This document shows, piece after piece, positions 25,246-36,505 of a stretch of 64,000 nt of DNA (the stretch's first letter is position 1; each line of letters begins with the position of its first letter). Origin of the DNA: Tilletiopsis washingtonensis (taxonomy: Eukaryota > Basidiomycota > Exobasidiomycetes > Entylomatales); the NCBI RefSeq assembly GCF_003144115.1, contig NW_020311998.1:619669-683668 (forward strand), read 5' to 3'. The position numbers and the translations under genes are program-made. The notes under the pieces are model-generated. The model was not told the DNA's origin. It did not search any database and saw nothing but the letters and a program-made list of their open reading frames with translations.

Positions 25246-26770
25246 TCACGCCGCCTCGAGCGGGTCGCGATCCGCCACGCTGACGTACACGCTGCAAGGC
25301 GAGCCAGCCTTCTCCAGCAGCGCTTCGAGCCGCGTCGCGAGGACGGGCAGGTAAGGCCGCTCCGTGTTGGTGTGGTTCAGCAGGATTACGCTCGAGCCAT
25401 TCTGCGTGAAGGCAAGGAGCTCGTGCTGCGGCAGATGCGGATGTCAGCAACGTGGCAAAGAGAGAGAGAGAGGGTTACGACGCACGTGAGAGAGCTCGCC
25501 GGTGACATCTGCGACACGAAGAGTCAGAGCCGTCGCAGAGATGGTACAGCGAGCTGCTCACAGAGATCGGCCTTGGCAGCGCGGAAAACGGAGCCGCCGG
25601 AGCCGGCGCAGACGGCTACTGTATTGATGGGTGCAGCTGTTGGGGCACGCCTTGTGAGCTCAATTGCCATCGCGAGGCAGTGCTCTGAACTCACGCGAGG
25701 CGCCGGAGTGCTTCGCCGCACGGGCGATTTGCACTGTGAGGAGGCAGGCCGTCAGTGCAATGCCCGAGCCGGCCAGGCGTGCTACGCACCAACGTCGCCG
25801 AGCGGCTTCTTGCCCGAGTCACCGAGCACTCGCTTGAGTCTCGCCGCCACTTCATCGATCGTCTGCGGCTCATTCAGCTCCACCACACGTCCCATGCCCG
25901 CCGTCTCATGTCCCGGCTCCTTCGCCTTGCTCGGCGTGGCCGGCGCGATGCTCTTCCACTTGCTCGCGTCGATCTCTTCACGTTCGATCTTAGGGTCGGC
26001 AGTGGCGAATGAGGCCAGCCAGTCGTTCATGCCCCCCGCTGCTGCGTCGAGCGAAGTGTGAGGACAGTAGACGCTCACGCCGGCTTGAATGAGCCGGAGC
26101 AAGGAGCGCTGCTGAGAGTCGGCCATCGTGAGAGACTTGAGGCCGCGGAAGATGATGCTGTGTGCCGATGCGGTCAGCCAGGCAGAGACAAGTTGATGAG
26201 GAGGACGCACGGGTGGTACACCACAGCCACGCCCACGTCGAAGCCGAGGATCTCGTCGACGACCTGCGTCGTCAAGTCGATTGCGACCGAGACATTCGGT
26301 GCGTTCTTGCGCGGCTCCGGTGCCTCTGAGGATGGGAGTCAGCGAGTGGCGCATCTTACGCTCGACAGATCAGACGCACCGACGAGCAGTCCGACGTTGT
26401 CCCAACTCGAGTCTGCGAGCGAGAGCGGCGCAATGACATGCATGGCACGCATGGTAGCCGCCAGCAGGGTGTTGCTTTCGATGCTCTGCGAGAGCGTCGG
26501 CAGCGTAGAGGCTGCGGCGCCCATCCATGCTTGCTGAGATGATCTGCGCGCCGACGTGGAGATACAGGCGAGACGGACGTTGGGCGTCAGCGAGGCGCGA
26601 GAGGACGTGGCGGGCCGGCGAGCGCTGCAGCAGCAGGGCGATCTTCGCAAGGAGTGGAGCTGCCGCTGAGGCGAGCTGGGCCCTGCCATAGCGCTGCCAC
26701 TGCTGATGCTGCCGGCCAAGACGCCGCGTGCAGAGCCACACAAAGAGCCTAGGCGGCATACGAACGACAT
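25246..26770 (-). CDS. NIF3: NIF3-family protein (DUF34/NGG1p-interacting factor 3)
   Basis: NIF3 proteins are widespread dinuclear-metal proteins with an Ngg1-interacting history in yeast; their biochemical role is unsettled. The start at 26770 gives a Ser/Arg-rich leader that could be a mitochondrial presequence; alternative Met codons lie further in. The domain shows IAPLSLADSSWDNVGLLVGA (WDNVGL is the family signature), then PNVSVAIDLTTQVVDEILGF, VVYHP, SIIFRGLKSL, VSVYCPHTSLDAAAGGMNDW (metal-binding HTSLD), AVAVCAGSGGS and, near the end, ADVTGELSHHELLAFTQNG, where the His residues complete the metal site. It ends DPLEAA with a TGA (complement of 25246-25248). Small introns split it into about six exons. 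Confidence 0.92.
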
Positions 26771-27042
26771 GTTGGCGTGCTTGCTGCTGCTTGATGCGGT
26801 GGGAAAGCAGGCCGTTGTCGCGCGACCTTCTCAGGAAGCAGCTCGAGGCGGCGGCGCGGCCAGCGCCACGTGCGCGTCCCGCGGTGTTGCGGGCGCACGG
26901 GCGGCGCTGGCGGCGGGCGGGGGGCGCCAGCGCGCCGCGCGCCTTGTGGGAGCAACAGACGCGACGACGAGCTCGCCTCGCACCACCACCACGCCCATCC
27001 TCACGCCCGAACAAGCGCGCACCGCCCGTCCACTGAGCCGCC

Positions 27043-29070
27043 ATGGTGCGTTGTTGCGCCAGCTCTGCGCTGGGCCCGCTTACTGACTATGCACGCCCAG
27101 GTGCTCCTCGCCGCCTCCATCTGCACGCGCGGCGGCAAGCGTGAGTCGGCACCGCGCTCGCCGGGCGTACTTAGCATGCTCACACCATCGCAGCCGTCAT
27201 CTCGCGGCAGTTCCGCGAGATCCCGCGCTCGCGCGTCGAGGCCCTGCTCGCCTCCTTCCCCAAGCTCATCTCGGCCGGCGCGCAGCACACGAGCGTCGAG
27301 ACGGATGCCGTGCGCTACGTGTACCAGCCGCTGGAGGATCTGTACATGATCCTCATCACCAACAAGAGCAGCAACATCCTGCAGGACATCGACACGCTGC
27401 ACCTCTTTGCACGCACCGTCGCCGACCTGTGCCGCAGCTGCGACGAGCGCGACATTCTGCGCAACTCGTTTGAGCTGCTCGGCGCCTTCGACGAGATTGT
27501 TAGCCTGGGCTACCGCGAGAACGTCAGCCTGGCGCAGATCCGCAGCATCATGGAGATGGAGAGCCACGAGGAGAAGATCCAGGAGATCATCGAGCGCGTG
27601 AGTGGTGCAGAGAGACGATGCGCTGGCGGTGCAGGATGAGGGACAGCAGCGCTTGCTTCTGCTGCGCCCCGAGGCTATGAGCTACGCTCTCTGCACTCCA
27701 CTGACTCTTCTCCGTAGAACAAGGAGCTGGAGGCTAAGGAGGAGCTGAAGCGCCGGGCAAAGCAGCTGGAGATGCAGCGGCGCGAGGCGGCTCGGCGTGG
27801 CGCGGCCGGCTTCGGCGGCAACGTGGGCTACCAAGGCGTGTCGGGGCGCGGCTACGATGCCGTGCCGCTGCAGAGCGCACCAGTGGTGCGGGACACGGGC
27901 GCAGCGTGAGTAATGAGCGCGCAGAGATGAATGAGCGGGCTGCTGACGCTGTGGTGCAGGCCCGCTGCTCCCGCTGCCAAGCCGTTTAAGTCCAAGGGCA
28001 TGCAGCTAGGCAAGAAGAGCAAGAACGCAGACCTGCTCGGCGCCATGGGCAGCGACGCCGAGCTGCCCGCCGCCGCACCGTCGCAGCCGCGAGCGGCCGC
28101 TGCACCGGCCGCTGCGGCGTCGGCGCCGATCCAGTCCTCCGTCGCGACTGTCGACCCGCTTGAGCTGCTGCCGCCCGTCGCGCAACAAAGGTGAGCTGCG
28201 CGTGTGGCGTTTCGTCGAGCACGACATAGCGCTCACACTGTCTCGCAGCATCCACCTCGTCGTCAAGGAGCGCGTCTCGCTGGAGGCCACGCGCGACGGC
28301 TCGCTGACGTCGCTCGAGCTCAAGGGTGACCTCGAGCTGCGCATCACCGACCCAACACTGGCCAAGCTGCGTCTCCAGATCGCACCTTCTGTCGCCTCTG
28401 CCCTGCTTGCGCCCGACGCGCTCACCTTCAAGACGCACCCGCACGTCGACAAGAAGGCGTGGGCCGACTCGCGCATCATTGCGCTGCGCGACCCCGCCAA
28501 GCCGTTCCCCGTGCGGCAAAACCTCGGCGTGCTGCGCTGGAGCGCCACGACCAAGGACGAGACGGCCGTGCCGCTCACGATCAACTGCTGGCCCTCGCCG
28601 GCCGGCGACGGCTCGGGCGCGTGCGACGTGACGATCGAGTACGAGCTCGAGGCGAGCCACCTGGAGCTGCTGCACTTCAACCTCTCCATCCCGCTGCCGG
28701 CCGGCGTGCAGCCGTCGGTCGTGGAGTGCGCCACGGGCGACTGGAGCGTCGAGGAGGACGAGCAGGGCCTGCCGCGCCTGCAGTGGAGCATTGCCGAGAT
28801 CTCGGCCGATGCCGACAGCAGTGGACAGCTCGAGTTCAGCGTGCCGAGCGGCGTCGACGATGTCGGCGTACTCTTCCCCGTGCGCGTCGCGTTCGTCTCG
28901 AGCCGGACGATGAGCGAGCTGGAGGTGAGTGCTGTATGCGTGGCCGTCGCCCTCGCAGCAGCTGACAATTCGTCCTGCAGGTCGCATCTGTCGTCTCTGC
29001 CGAGTCGGGCAGCGCTGTGCCGTATTCGACGCAGGCCGTGCTCAGCGCCGGCAACTACATCATCGCCTGA
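27043..29070 (+). CDS. RET2: Coatomer subunit delta (COPI)
   Basis: This subunit of the COPI coat drives retrograde Golgi-to-ER transport. The coding part of exon 1 is just the ATG (27043-27045). A GTGCGT intron follows, and the protein resumes VLLAASICTRGGK, then AVISRQFREIPRSRVEALLA, giving the canonical MVLLAA start. The longin/adaptin-like part has VRYVYQPLEDLYMILIT, NILQDIDTLHLFARTV, FDEIVSLGYRENVSLAQIR and MESHEEKIQEII. A coiled, charged linker and an Ala/Pro-rich hinge with PFKSKGMQLGKKSK follow. The mu-homology domain has SIHLVVKERVSLEATRDG, LKGDLELRITDP and TINCWPSPAGDG, and ends AVLSAGNYIIA. There are seven or so exons. It diverges from NIF3 across 272 bp. Confidence 0.97.
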
Positions 29071-29800
29071 GGGTCAGACCCACTAGACGAGGCTGGTGCC
29101 CGCATGTGGGGGCGACAGCTGCTGCTGGACGGGAGTGCTGAATGTATTTGATCTTGCCAGACTGAGGCTGCTCTGACGAGCCTGCCAGATGTGGCTTTCG
29201 GCGCTGTCGTTCGATCCCCTCATCAAGTCGCTCTCAGTGCACGTCCCCTCGCACGCGATGGCCCGAGCTCGAGCTGCTCAACGCGCGCCGAAGTCTGCAC
29301 CTCTCCCACGGCACAGCTTCTGTCGGCGCCAGCTCGCATCAACGCCTCGCGCTACAGCAGAGGGCTGCCACATGACCAGACGTGCGACCGTAAGCAGTGC
29401 AGGGAGAAGCAGTCTTCTGCAACGGGCGGGGAACACGACGCAGCGAGACAGGCGCAGCGCATTGGGAAATAGGCAAGCGTAAGATTTTGATTTCACGAGA
29501 GAAGCGCCGTGCCGGCGATGAGCCGGATGCACGCAAGGGATGGGCAGAGCAAGGGCGAGATGTGGATGGGAGTGAAGGAGAGGGCGATGCGACACCGAAG
29601 TGCGAGCCAGCATGCAACACTGCTGATTCGACGTTCGGCGCGCGCATCGAAGAGGGAGTGGGATCGAGAGCAGACGAAGGTGCGATGCAGAAGGATGAAC
29701 GAGTGCGCGCGCGCATGGCGATGCGATTGCAATCTACATGCCCGCTACACATGCGTCTTCTCCTCTGCATGCGAGGTGTCACTCGCTAGGCTCGGCATAT
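29071..29800. other. Convergent 3' region, coatomer delta / eIF5A
   Basis: 730 bp separate the facing stop codons, long for a tail-to-tail pair here. Short open frames on both strands have no family resemblance. I see no gene or RNA. Confidence 0.45.
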
Positions 29801-30962
29801 TTACTTGCCGGGGCCAGCCTCCTGTAGAACGGGACAGGGCCATGTCAGTGATGCTCGCGGATAGAAGGCAGCTCCAGATCACAGCGCAGCGAGCATTCCA
29901 GTCCGCAAGAGGACGATTTAGGACCCAGCCAAGCTCGGACTGGCACCCGGCGTTCCCCTTCCGCTCCTGCGCCGCCAGCCGGCGTCTCTGCATCTCTGCC
30001 TGTATCATGCTACGCACCTTGAAGGAGATAGCCTGCTCCTCGCCCATGGCCGAGACGATGGTGACCATCAGGTCCTTGCCGTCCTCGAAGCCCGACTCAA
30101 TCTGCTCGCCGAGCTCGCCCTGAGAGGTGACGGGGTGAGCGGGTGCACACGACAGCAGCACGACGAAGCCGCAAGCAGACGCACCTCGGGCACCTTGACA
30201 TCGTCCTTGGACGAGCCGTCACCGGACATGAGGTTGAGGAAGCCGTCGTCTACAGGCAGTGAGAGAGCACATCAGCAGCTGACCAGTGCCCCTGGGGCAC
30301 GCACGCGACGCACCGATGTTGACAAGCTGGTACTCGTTGCGCGTCACGTTGGGCACATCCATGTTGTGCGTCGAGGGCGAGATGTCCTCGTACTTGCGCT
30401 GCGTGAAGATGTCGGTGGCGATCAGGTGGACCTTGGCGTGGCCGTGCTTGCCGGTCTTCGACGTCGACATGTCGATGATCTGCAGACGGGGTGTGAGAAG
30501 AGCCGTGGGACAGAAAAGGCGTGCGAGGAAGCGCCGCCGATGCCGGCGCAGGCGACATGGCTCTGCTAGCTACGCCAGCTACAGTGACTGCTATACGCCT
30601 CGCACTGCAGACGCAGTAGCCCGGTGCTCTGCCTGGCAGTCGCGAGCTGCTGGCCCGGCGCAGCACGCATACAGCCGCTGCCCATGCCCTTCTCCCGCCG
30701 CTCCGCCCCATGCCTCGCCTGCTGCTGCAACGCACCTTGCACGGGCGGCCCTTGATGACGACGTGTCCGCTCTTGCGAAGAGCAGAGCACTGCATCGGGT
30801 AGGTGAGCGAGGCACCGGCGTGGGCCGTCTCGAAGTTCTGGTTGTGGACCTCGTCGTCGGACTGCAGCGAGAGTGTCAGTACGGCGGTCCTTACGGGCGG
30901 CCCGACGTCGATTGCAGCGCTGCGCCGTGCAGCGACAGACGCGCAGAGCTGGCACGCACCAT
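29801..30962 (-). CDS. TIF51A: Translation factor eIF5A (hypusine-containing)
   Basis: eIF5A relieves stalled ribosomes, notably at polyproline, and is activated by hypusine made on one lysine. The coding part of exon 1 is only the ATG (complement of 30960-30962). After an intron the chain continues [41 protein letters not shown], then [17 protein letters not shown] with the hypusine lysine in [53 protein letters not shown] and [19 protein letters not shown] 3' intron of about 200 nt separates the last exon, which encodes only EAGPGK plus TAA (29801-29803). Reading through that donor would give a non-conserved tail. Small size and five conserved junctions make the model secure. Confidence 0.96.
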
Positions 30963-31655
30963 GATGGGCTAGGTGTGGGGTGGGGAAAGAGGGTGGAAGG
31001 GGGGTGGTAGTTGGGAGGCAGCCGCCGCTGGCGCAGGCGCATCGCCGCGCGCGCCGCCGAGCTGGCAGCGCAAGGCCGGCGCAGAGCCACGCTCCGCTCG
31101 CCGCCTTCGCCGAATCGCAGAGAGAAGCGACGACGAGCCGCGCCAGCGCCAGCCGTGCGGTTGCGCTGCAAAGCGAAAGCTTCGCGGTGCGGGCGCGGCG
31201 CCGAGAGGCAGGCCAAGCGAGCGACTCCCCAGCCGGCGGCCTGGGCGCCGTGCGAGTTCCGCGTCTCTGCCTCTCGCGCCTCGCACTCCATCGCACGTGC
31301 GCGCTCCCAACCACCATCTCACGTGCCGCCCAGCCCCCGCCGCCCGCCCAGCCGCTCCTCCACACCGCCGCGCCGCGCCCTGTTCCCACCGCCTCTCGAC
31401 GCCGAGGTCGCGCACTCGCTGCACCGCACCTGGCTCAGCTGAGCTGCATCTGCTGCACCGAACCCCTTTGGCGCACCACACTGCGCAGTCGTCGCCCGTC
31501 GCCGTCGTCCGCGCCCGCCAGGCCTGACCTCCGAAGGCACGCGCGCGCGGCGAGCTCGCACGCGTCCATCCCGCGCCCGCCCGACGCGTCGCGTAGCAGC
31601 GCACGCACCTTGAGCACCGCCTCGCCGGCCTCGCACGCCAACACTCAGCAGCACC
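30963..31655. promoter_or_regulatory. Divergent intergenic region, eIF5A / Cbf1-like gene
   Basis: 693 bp lie between start codons. The region is pyrimidine-rich on the side facing eIF5A. Open frames on both strands overlap here but lack the codon bias of real genes. Probably two promoters and leaders. Confidence 0.45.
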
Positions 31656-33314
31656 ATGTCGCAGCCCGCCGCGCGCGAGCCGTCGCCGCCGCCGCCCGCA
31701 CCCATGACCACCGACGACGGCGCCGCTGAGCAGCCCGTGCAGCAGCAGAAGCTCGACGACCTCACCGCCGAGCACGTGCACCACGATGCCGACGCCGAGC
31801 AGCAGCAGGAGCAGGCCGGCGCCGACAAGGCACCGCAGCAGCAGCACGACGACGACGGCCTCGGCAATGTGCTTGCTGGCCTGAACCACGAGCAGCTCGC
31901 GAGCATCATGTTCGCCGCGGTGAGTCGCGTATGCCATGCCGGTGCCTCGCATCTTGCTCACGCCAGCGCTGCAGCAACGCTCGTCGGACGACTACGCACA
32001 GGCGCCGGCCGCGTCGGGCGAGGCGTCTGCTGCGGGCGCGTCGGCGTCGGCTCCGGCGCCGTACGACTCGCCGTCGCGCCTGGGTGTCGCCGCCTCGGCG
32101 CTGACGTCGTTCGCCTCGGGCTTCAAGAACGCCGAGGGCGGCGAGCGCCAGGACGGCGGTGAGGCCGTCGGCGCCGAGGGCGAGGCGGAGGACGCGACGA
32201 CGGCGTACGTTGAGGAGGACAAGGATGATGAGGCACGTGAGGGCGAGGCCATCGCTGCCATGGAGCGCCTGGCCGAGGGCGCCGAGGACGCCGAGCGTCT
32301 GCCGTTCCAGCACGGCGAGAACGGCAGCCCGATGGACGCGCAGGCGCAGGAGGCACAGATGGACGTCGGCGACCTTTCCATGGGCGCCACGCCCGGCAAG
32401 AAGGGCAAGAAGAACAACGGACCCGAGGCGGAGCGCGTGCGCAAGGACAACCACGTGAGTGGCCCTCGTTGGTGTCCAGATGCATCACTGACAGCCCAAT
32501 TCACTCACAGAAAGAGGTGGAGCGCCGCCGCCGCGAGCAGATCTCGCTTGGCATCGCCGAGCTGTCGCAGATCGTGCCCGGCTGCGACCCCAAGTCGACG
32601 AACAAGTCGGCCATCGTCGGCTCGGCGGTGCGCTACATCCAGGAGCTGCGCAACAACGAGCAGAGCAACATTGAGAAGTGGACGCTCGAGAAGCTGCTGA
32701 TGGACCAGGCGATGAACGACCTGCAGGCGCAGCTCGAGGCGACGCGCCGCGAGAACGAGCGCTTCCGCGAGCAGCTCGGCCTGCCGCCGGCGCCGGAGCC
32801 TGAGCCGGAGCCGGAACCGCAAGAACAGGAGGCGCAGGAGGGCGAGCAGCACGAGGCGCCGCCGGAGGAGTACTACACGCACGAGCAGCACGAGGCGGCA
32901 CAGCAGGCCGCAGAGGCTCAGCACATGGAGGCCTCGGGCTCGCGCGGCCCCGAGGAGCAGGAGCCGCAGGAGCCGGCGCCGCTCGAGCACCACGACGAGC
33001 ACGAGGAGCAGCACGCGCACGAGGAGCACGACATGCACGAGGCCGATGCGCCCGGCGAGGAGGACACGCAGCTCGAGGCGCCGCTGCCGCACGACGGCGC
33101 AGACTCGATCCGAGAGGCGGCCGAGGAGGTCGCCATGGCCGCCGCCGAGGAGTCCGCCGCCAACGCTGCCGTCGCCGTCGCCGAGGCCGGCGCGCCCTCG
33201 CACGACGGCGCCGGCAAGGTGCGCACGCACGACGAGATGCAGGGCCTCGAGCCACTGCAGGCCGTCGGCGCCGCTGCACGCGAGCAGCTGCAGAAGCGCC
33301 CGCGCGTGCAGTAG
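31656..33314 (+). CDS. CBF1: Cbf1-like bHLH-zipper transcription factor
   Basis: Cbf1-type factors bind CACGTG (CDEI/E-box) at centromeres in budding yeast and at sulfur-amino-acid and respiratory gene promoters in fungi. The N-terminus is Gln/Asp/His-rich and acidic. The basic region and helix 1 read RKDNH-KEVERRRREQISLG with IAELSQIVP; an intron splits the DNA-binding helix after DNH. Helix 2 is KSAIVGSAVRYIQELR, followed by NIEKWTLEKLLMDQ, almost identical to yeast Cbf1, and a zipper-like LQAQLEATRRENERFREQLG. The long C-terminal tail is Pro-Glu repeats then extremely His/Glu-rich (HHDEHEEQHAHEEHDMHEA), absent from yeast Cbf1. The first intron (about 31920-31975) keeps frame only with the CTGCAG acceptor, reading MFAA-QRSSDDYAQ. 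Confidence 0.88.
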
Positions 33315-33691
33315 AGACTTCCTCCGTCGAGCACAAAAGTGCCGCTCGCACTTGCGCAGTCGCTGCCACCTTGCAAACGCTCGTCCGCTGCACCGCATCT
33401 CCCGATCCCTGGCTCCCCACGTCACGTCTTCCGCCCTCACCCTTCCGTCCGTGCCTCTTCGACCAGCTGTGCGAGAAACACATCGCCGCGCTCGTCTGTC
33501 CCTTTTCCGGTCTTGCCCCGCTTGCTCTCCCTGTATAAGGTCTCGGCAGCGCAGCCTCGCGCGCCTCTCTCTGCGCCACGCTCTGTCGTCTCTGTCCTGT
33601 AATACCAGCATCCTGTCCTCTCCGTCGACGCTGCTCCGACTGCTGCTAGGGCAAGAATGATTGCACCGCGTCCCCTCTCGCGCATCGTCCT
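33315..33691. other. Convergent 3' region, Cbf1-like / MIC26-27
   Basis: 377 bp of pyrimidine-rich sequence lie between two stop codons. Presumably 3' UTRs; no gene seen. Confidence 0.45.
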
Positions 33692-34923
33692 CTAGATGGC
33701 GCGCTTTGCCTCCTCGACGACCTGTCCCGGCGTCTTGCCGGCCACCTTGAGGCCCGAGTACTTCTCGACGCCCTGCAGGCCCTCCTCCCACTTGCCCTCG
33801 GCCTCGCTCTTGGCCTCCTCGGCAATGCCGCGCACCTTGTTGGCCATGCCGCGCGTGTAGTGCACGAGGTTCTCGCGCTGCTCGCGCACCGCCGGCGCGT
33901 GTGCCGCCTCGACGTCGCGGTAGAAGGCGCCCACGTTGGCCGCCGTTTGCGGCAGGAAGTAGTTGAGCGACGCGACGAAGGCCAGCGGCGGGGTGAGCAG
34001 CCGCAGCGGGAAGGCACCTGATGGAAGCATGTGAGCCAATCGCTGAGCGCTGGAGCAGCGCATCCACGCACGGTACCGTGTGAAGACGGAGCCGGCGAGT
34101 GTTGCGACACCGACGTAGAGCAGGCCGGGCGTCATGTTCTCGTTGGCGGGCACGAGCGACGTGACCTTGCCTGTGGGCGAGATGTGAGCATTTGCGGGTA
34201 CCAAACGGATCCACTGCAGCATGATGCGCTGCGCTGTCCCACCGATCTGTGCCGCTGTGACGGAGGGATGCCCACGCGAAGCTACACCATCGGCGTGACG
34301 CTGCGCTGCTCTGCAGCATGACTCTCTCCCGCCGGCCTTTGACCCGCTCGGGCAAGCTGCCGCCTCTCTGCAAGCGCTCTGGCCTCTGCGCCTGCGCTAT
34401 GATCGGCCATTCGCAGCGACGAAGATCCGCACAGCCCTCAAGCCTTCCACCATGCATCATCTCCCTGCCCTTCTACCGCACCCGCGTGCCTCGCGCAACT
34501 CCGACCCTCACGGCTATCTCCAACCAGCACTCACGCTCCACAGCGCGCTCAACGCCAATCCAGCGCTCCACGAGGCCCTGCACGGTGTGCTGCGCCTGGT
34601 ACGCCGTGCCCACGACGGCACGGCGTGCGTCGCCGACGTGGCGCTCGAGGGCCGTGTGCGTCTCGACGAGCGTCACGGGCGGTGCGGGCTGCGAGTAGAT
34701 GGGCAGCTGCGGATCGGGAGCGATGAGTGAGGCGCGGCGATGCGATGTCAGTGGAGAGGCGCACCTTGTGCACGTTCGGCGGCTGCTGCGACTGCGACTG
34801 CGACGCCGAGGCCTGGTCGTCGGCGTACACGGGCGCAAAGGCGCCGCTCGAGGCACCGGCAGCCGTGGCGGCGGCGGCGGCAGCGAAGAGCGGCACGGCG
34901 CGCGAACGGAGCTGCAGCAGCAT
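33692..34923 (-). CDS. MICOS complex subunit MIC26/MIC27 (apolipoprotein O-like)
   Basis: This inner-membrane MICOS subunit shapes crista junctions. Four exons. Exon 1 (ATG at 34923) encodes a hydrophobic, Ala-rich presequence-like start (MLLQLRSRAVPLFAAAAAA). Exon 2 gives LPIYSQPAPPVTLVETHTAL, ARRAVVGTAYQAQHTVQGL and WIGVER. Exon 3 gives KVTSLVPANENMTPGLLYVG and VATLAGSVFTRYR, the hallmark APOO/MIC27 block. Exon 4 gives AFPLRLLTPPLAFVASLNYF (second membrane segment), LPQTAANVGAFYRDVE and an amphipathic C-terminus ending VVEEAKRAI, with a TAG (complement of 33692-33694). All three junctions restore frame. I cannot tell MIC26 from MIC27 by eye. Confidence 0.87.
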
Positions 34924-36505
34924 GCGTGTCAGCCATGAGGATGCGCAGCCTAGGCAGAGCACGCACGAGAGCAGACATGGCGGGCACGGCGGAACGAGGA
35001 GGGAGGAGCCAAGTGGAGAGCGAGCTGCACGCCGCTGTCTAGACGCGGCCGCGCCGCTCGACCTTCCTGAGCGGCTGGGGCTCGGGCCTGCCCGGGCGCG
35101 CACACGTGACCTGCCGCCGCCGCGCACGATGACGCGCCGGCGCGCTGCCTCCTCGACCTCAGAGGGCTCGACTTGTCCTCTCGCAGATGTTGACGGGATA
35201 AGAGGGTGACAGGGAGACACACAAGTTGACCTGTGATGCAGCCCCGAGCCTTGCAGCGTGTTTTTCGGCCCTTCAGACATGTGAGACGCGCTCTGGCCTG
35301 CACAGCTAGCGAAAGCCGCGCGGAGCCACGGCGGCCTCGTGCTCTCGATTGCTGGTGCCGCCGCTGCTGCTGCGGACGCAGAGCTTGGGCGAGCAGATGC
35401 ATCCTCATGTGGCCGTGTGCTGCAGCCAGAAGATCGAAAGTGACATATCGAGGTCAAAAAAAAGTAGCATCGATCAGCACGGCGTTTTGCAAGACGCAGC
35501 TGCGGGCGAGCCGCTCGGCCGTGCAGCGCGAGGCAGTAAGAGTCCTCCGAGCGTGCGTCCGCCCAGACGCGTGGGAGTGAGCCCGAAATCGGCCTCTGCA
35601 GCGGCAGATCCGAGCTTGAAGCCGCACATGGAAGCGAAATCTTCGCAGCCTGATGCTCGCCAAAGGCCGCAGCCGTGATTCTGCGAAAGAGCGCTTGTGA
35701 TGAGGCTTGATGAAGCAACCGCAGCCGCTCAGCTGCCTCGAAAAGGCAGCGATCCGAGCGCGCCAGGGCGTATCAGGGGGGGCGCAGCGCGGCGCAACAT
35801 CTCCTGCGGACCGGCCTCGTGCAGACGAAGAAGGGAGCGGCGGGCAGAAAGTCGCCGACGAAAGAGCATCTTGGGTGCTCGATGCTGCTGCGTCCTGGCA
35901 GGACGCCACGCCGTCTCTTCTTCTGGCTTCCCTTCCCACCGCGTCACGGTTCGGTGAGAGCGCCAACATCTCGCTCAGGTGCAACAAAGCGCTTCCTCGC
36001 CATCGCCAGACCTCACACGTGAAACAGTTCCTCTCGAGGTGAGCTCGCAAGGCGTAGCTAGCAGAGCTAGGGATGCATGAGAGCGCGGATGGTGGCGCCA
36101 AGACGTAGGTGAGAATGACAAGCTGGCTCGGTAGCCCCGCTCCGGCGGGAAGGCACGCAGGTGCGCATTGCGGGGCTCCGGACGGGCGCACCGACGCCGA
36201 CCAGTCCGGGCCGTAGCGCTGAGTCTTAGAGCGCCCCTGATGGATAGGTGCGCACGGGAGCACAACAGGCTGCGTGCGCCGTCGCTCTGCACGCAGCGAT
36301 GGCGCCCCTCACGGGGATGGCCCCTGAGCGCGCGGCACATGAGACGATGATGAGCAGCGCAGCGTGCGTGCTCGCGTCGTGCGGCCACACCATGCCGCGA
36401 TGGAGCCTCATCTCGCGCTTGGCCACTCTAGCATAAGAGGCGAACGCCGGCGCAGTCGAGCGCCGCTGACCAACGCAAAACCCACAGCAACGCCACCACC
36501 ACACC
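34924..36505. promoter_or_regulatory. 1.6 kb divergent intergenic region, MIC26-27 / arrestin-like gene
   Basis: This is a large gap with no convincing gene. Long open frames run through it on both strands, but their translations are Arg/Ser/Cys-rich with no family resemblance. One simply extends the MIC26/27 frame upstream of its ATG. A run of A residues lies at 35456-35464. Confidence 0.45.

Noticed and set aside
29836-30020. eIF5A read through the last donor as a longer C-terminus
   Set aside because: A consensus donor after ISFK and an acceptor before EAGPGK restore the usual eIF5A ending.
34549-35718. 389-codon minus-strand frame extending MIC26/27 upstream
   Set aside because: Only the part after the ATG at 34923 looks like a presequence; the upstream residues are random in composition.
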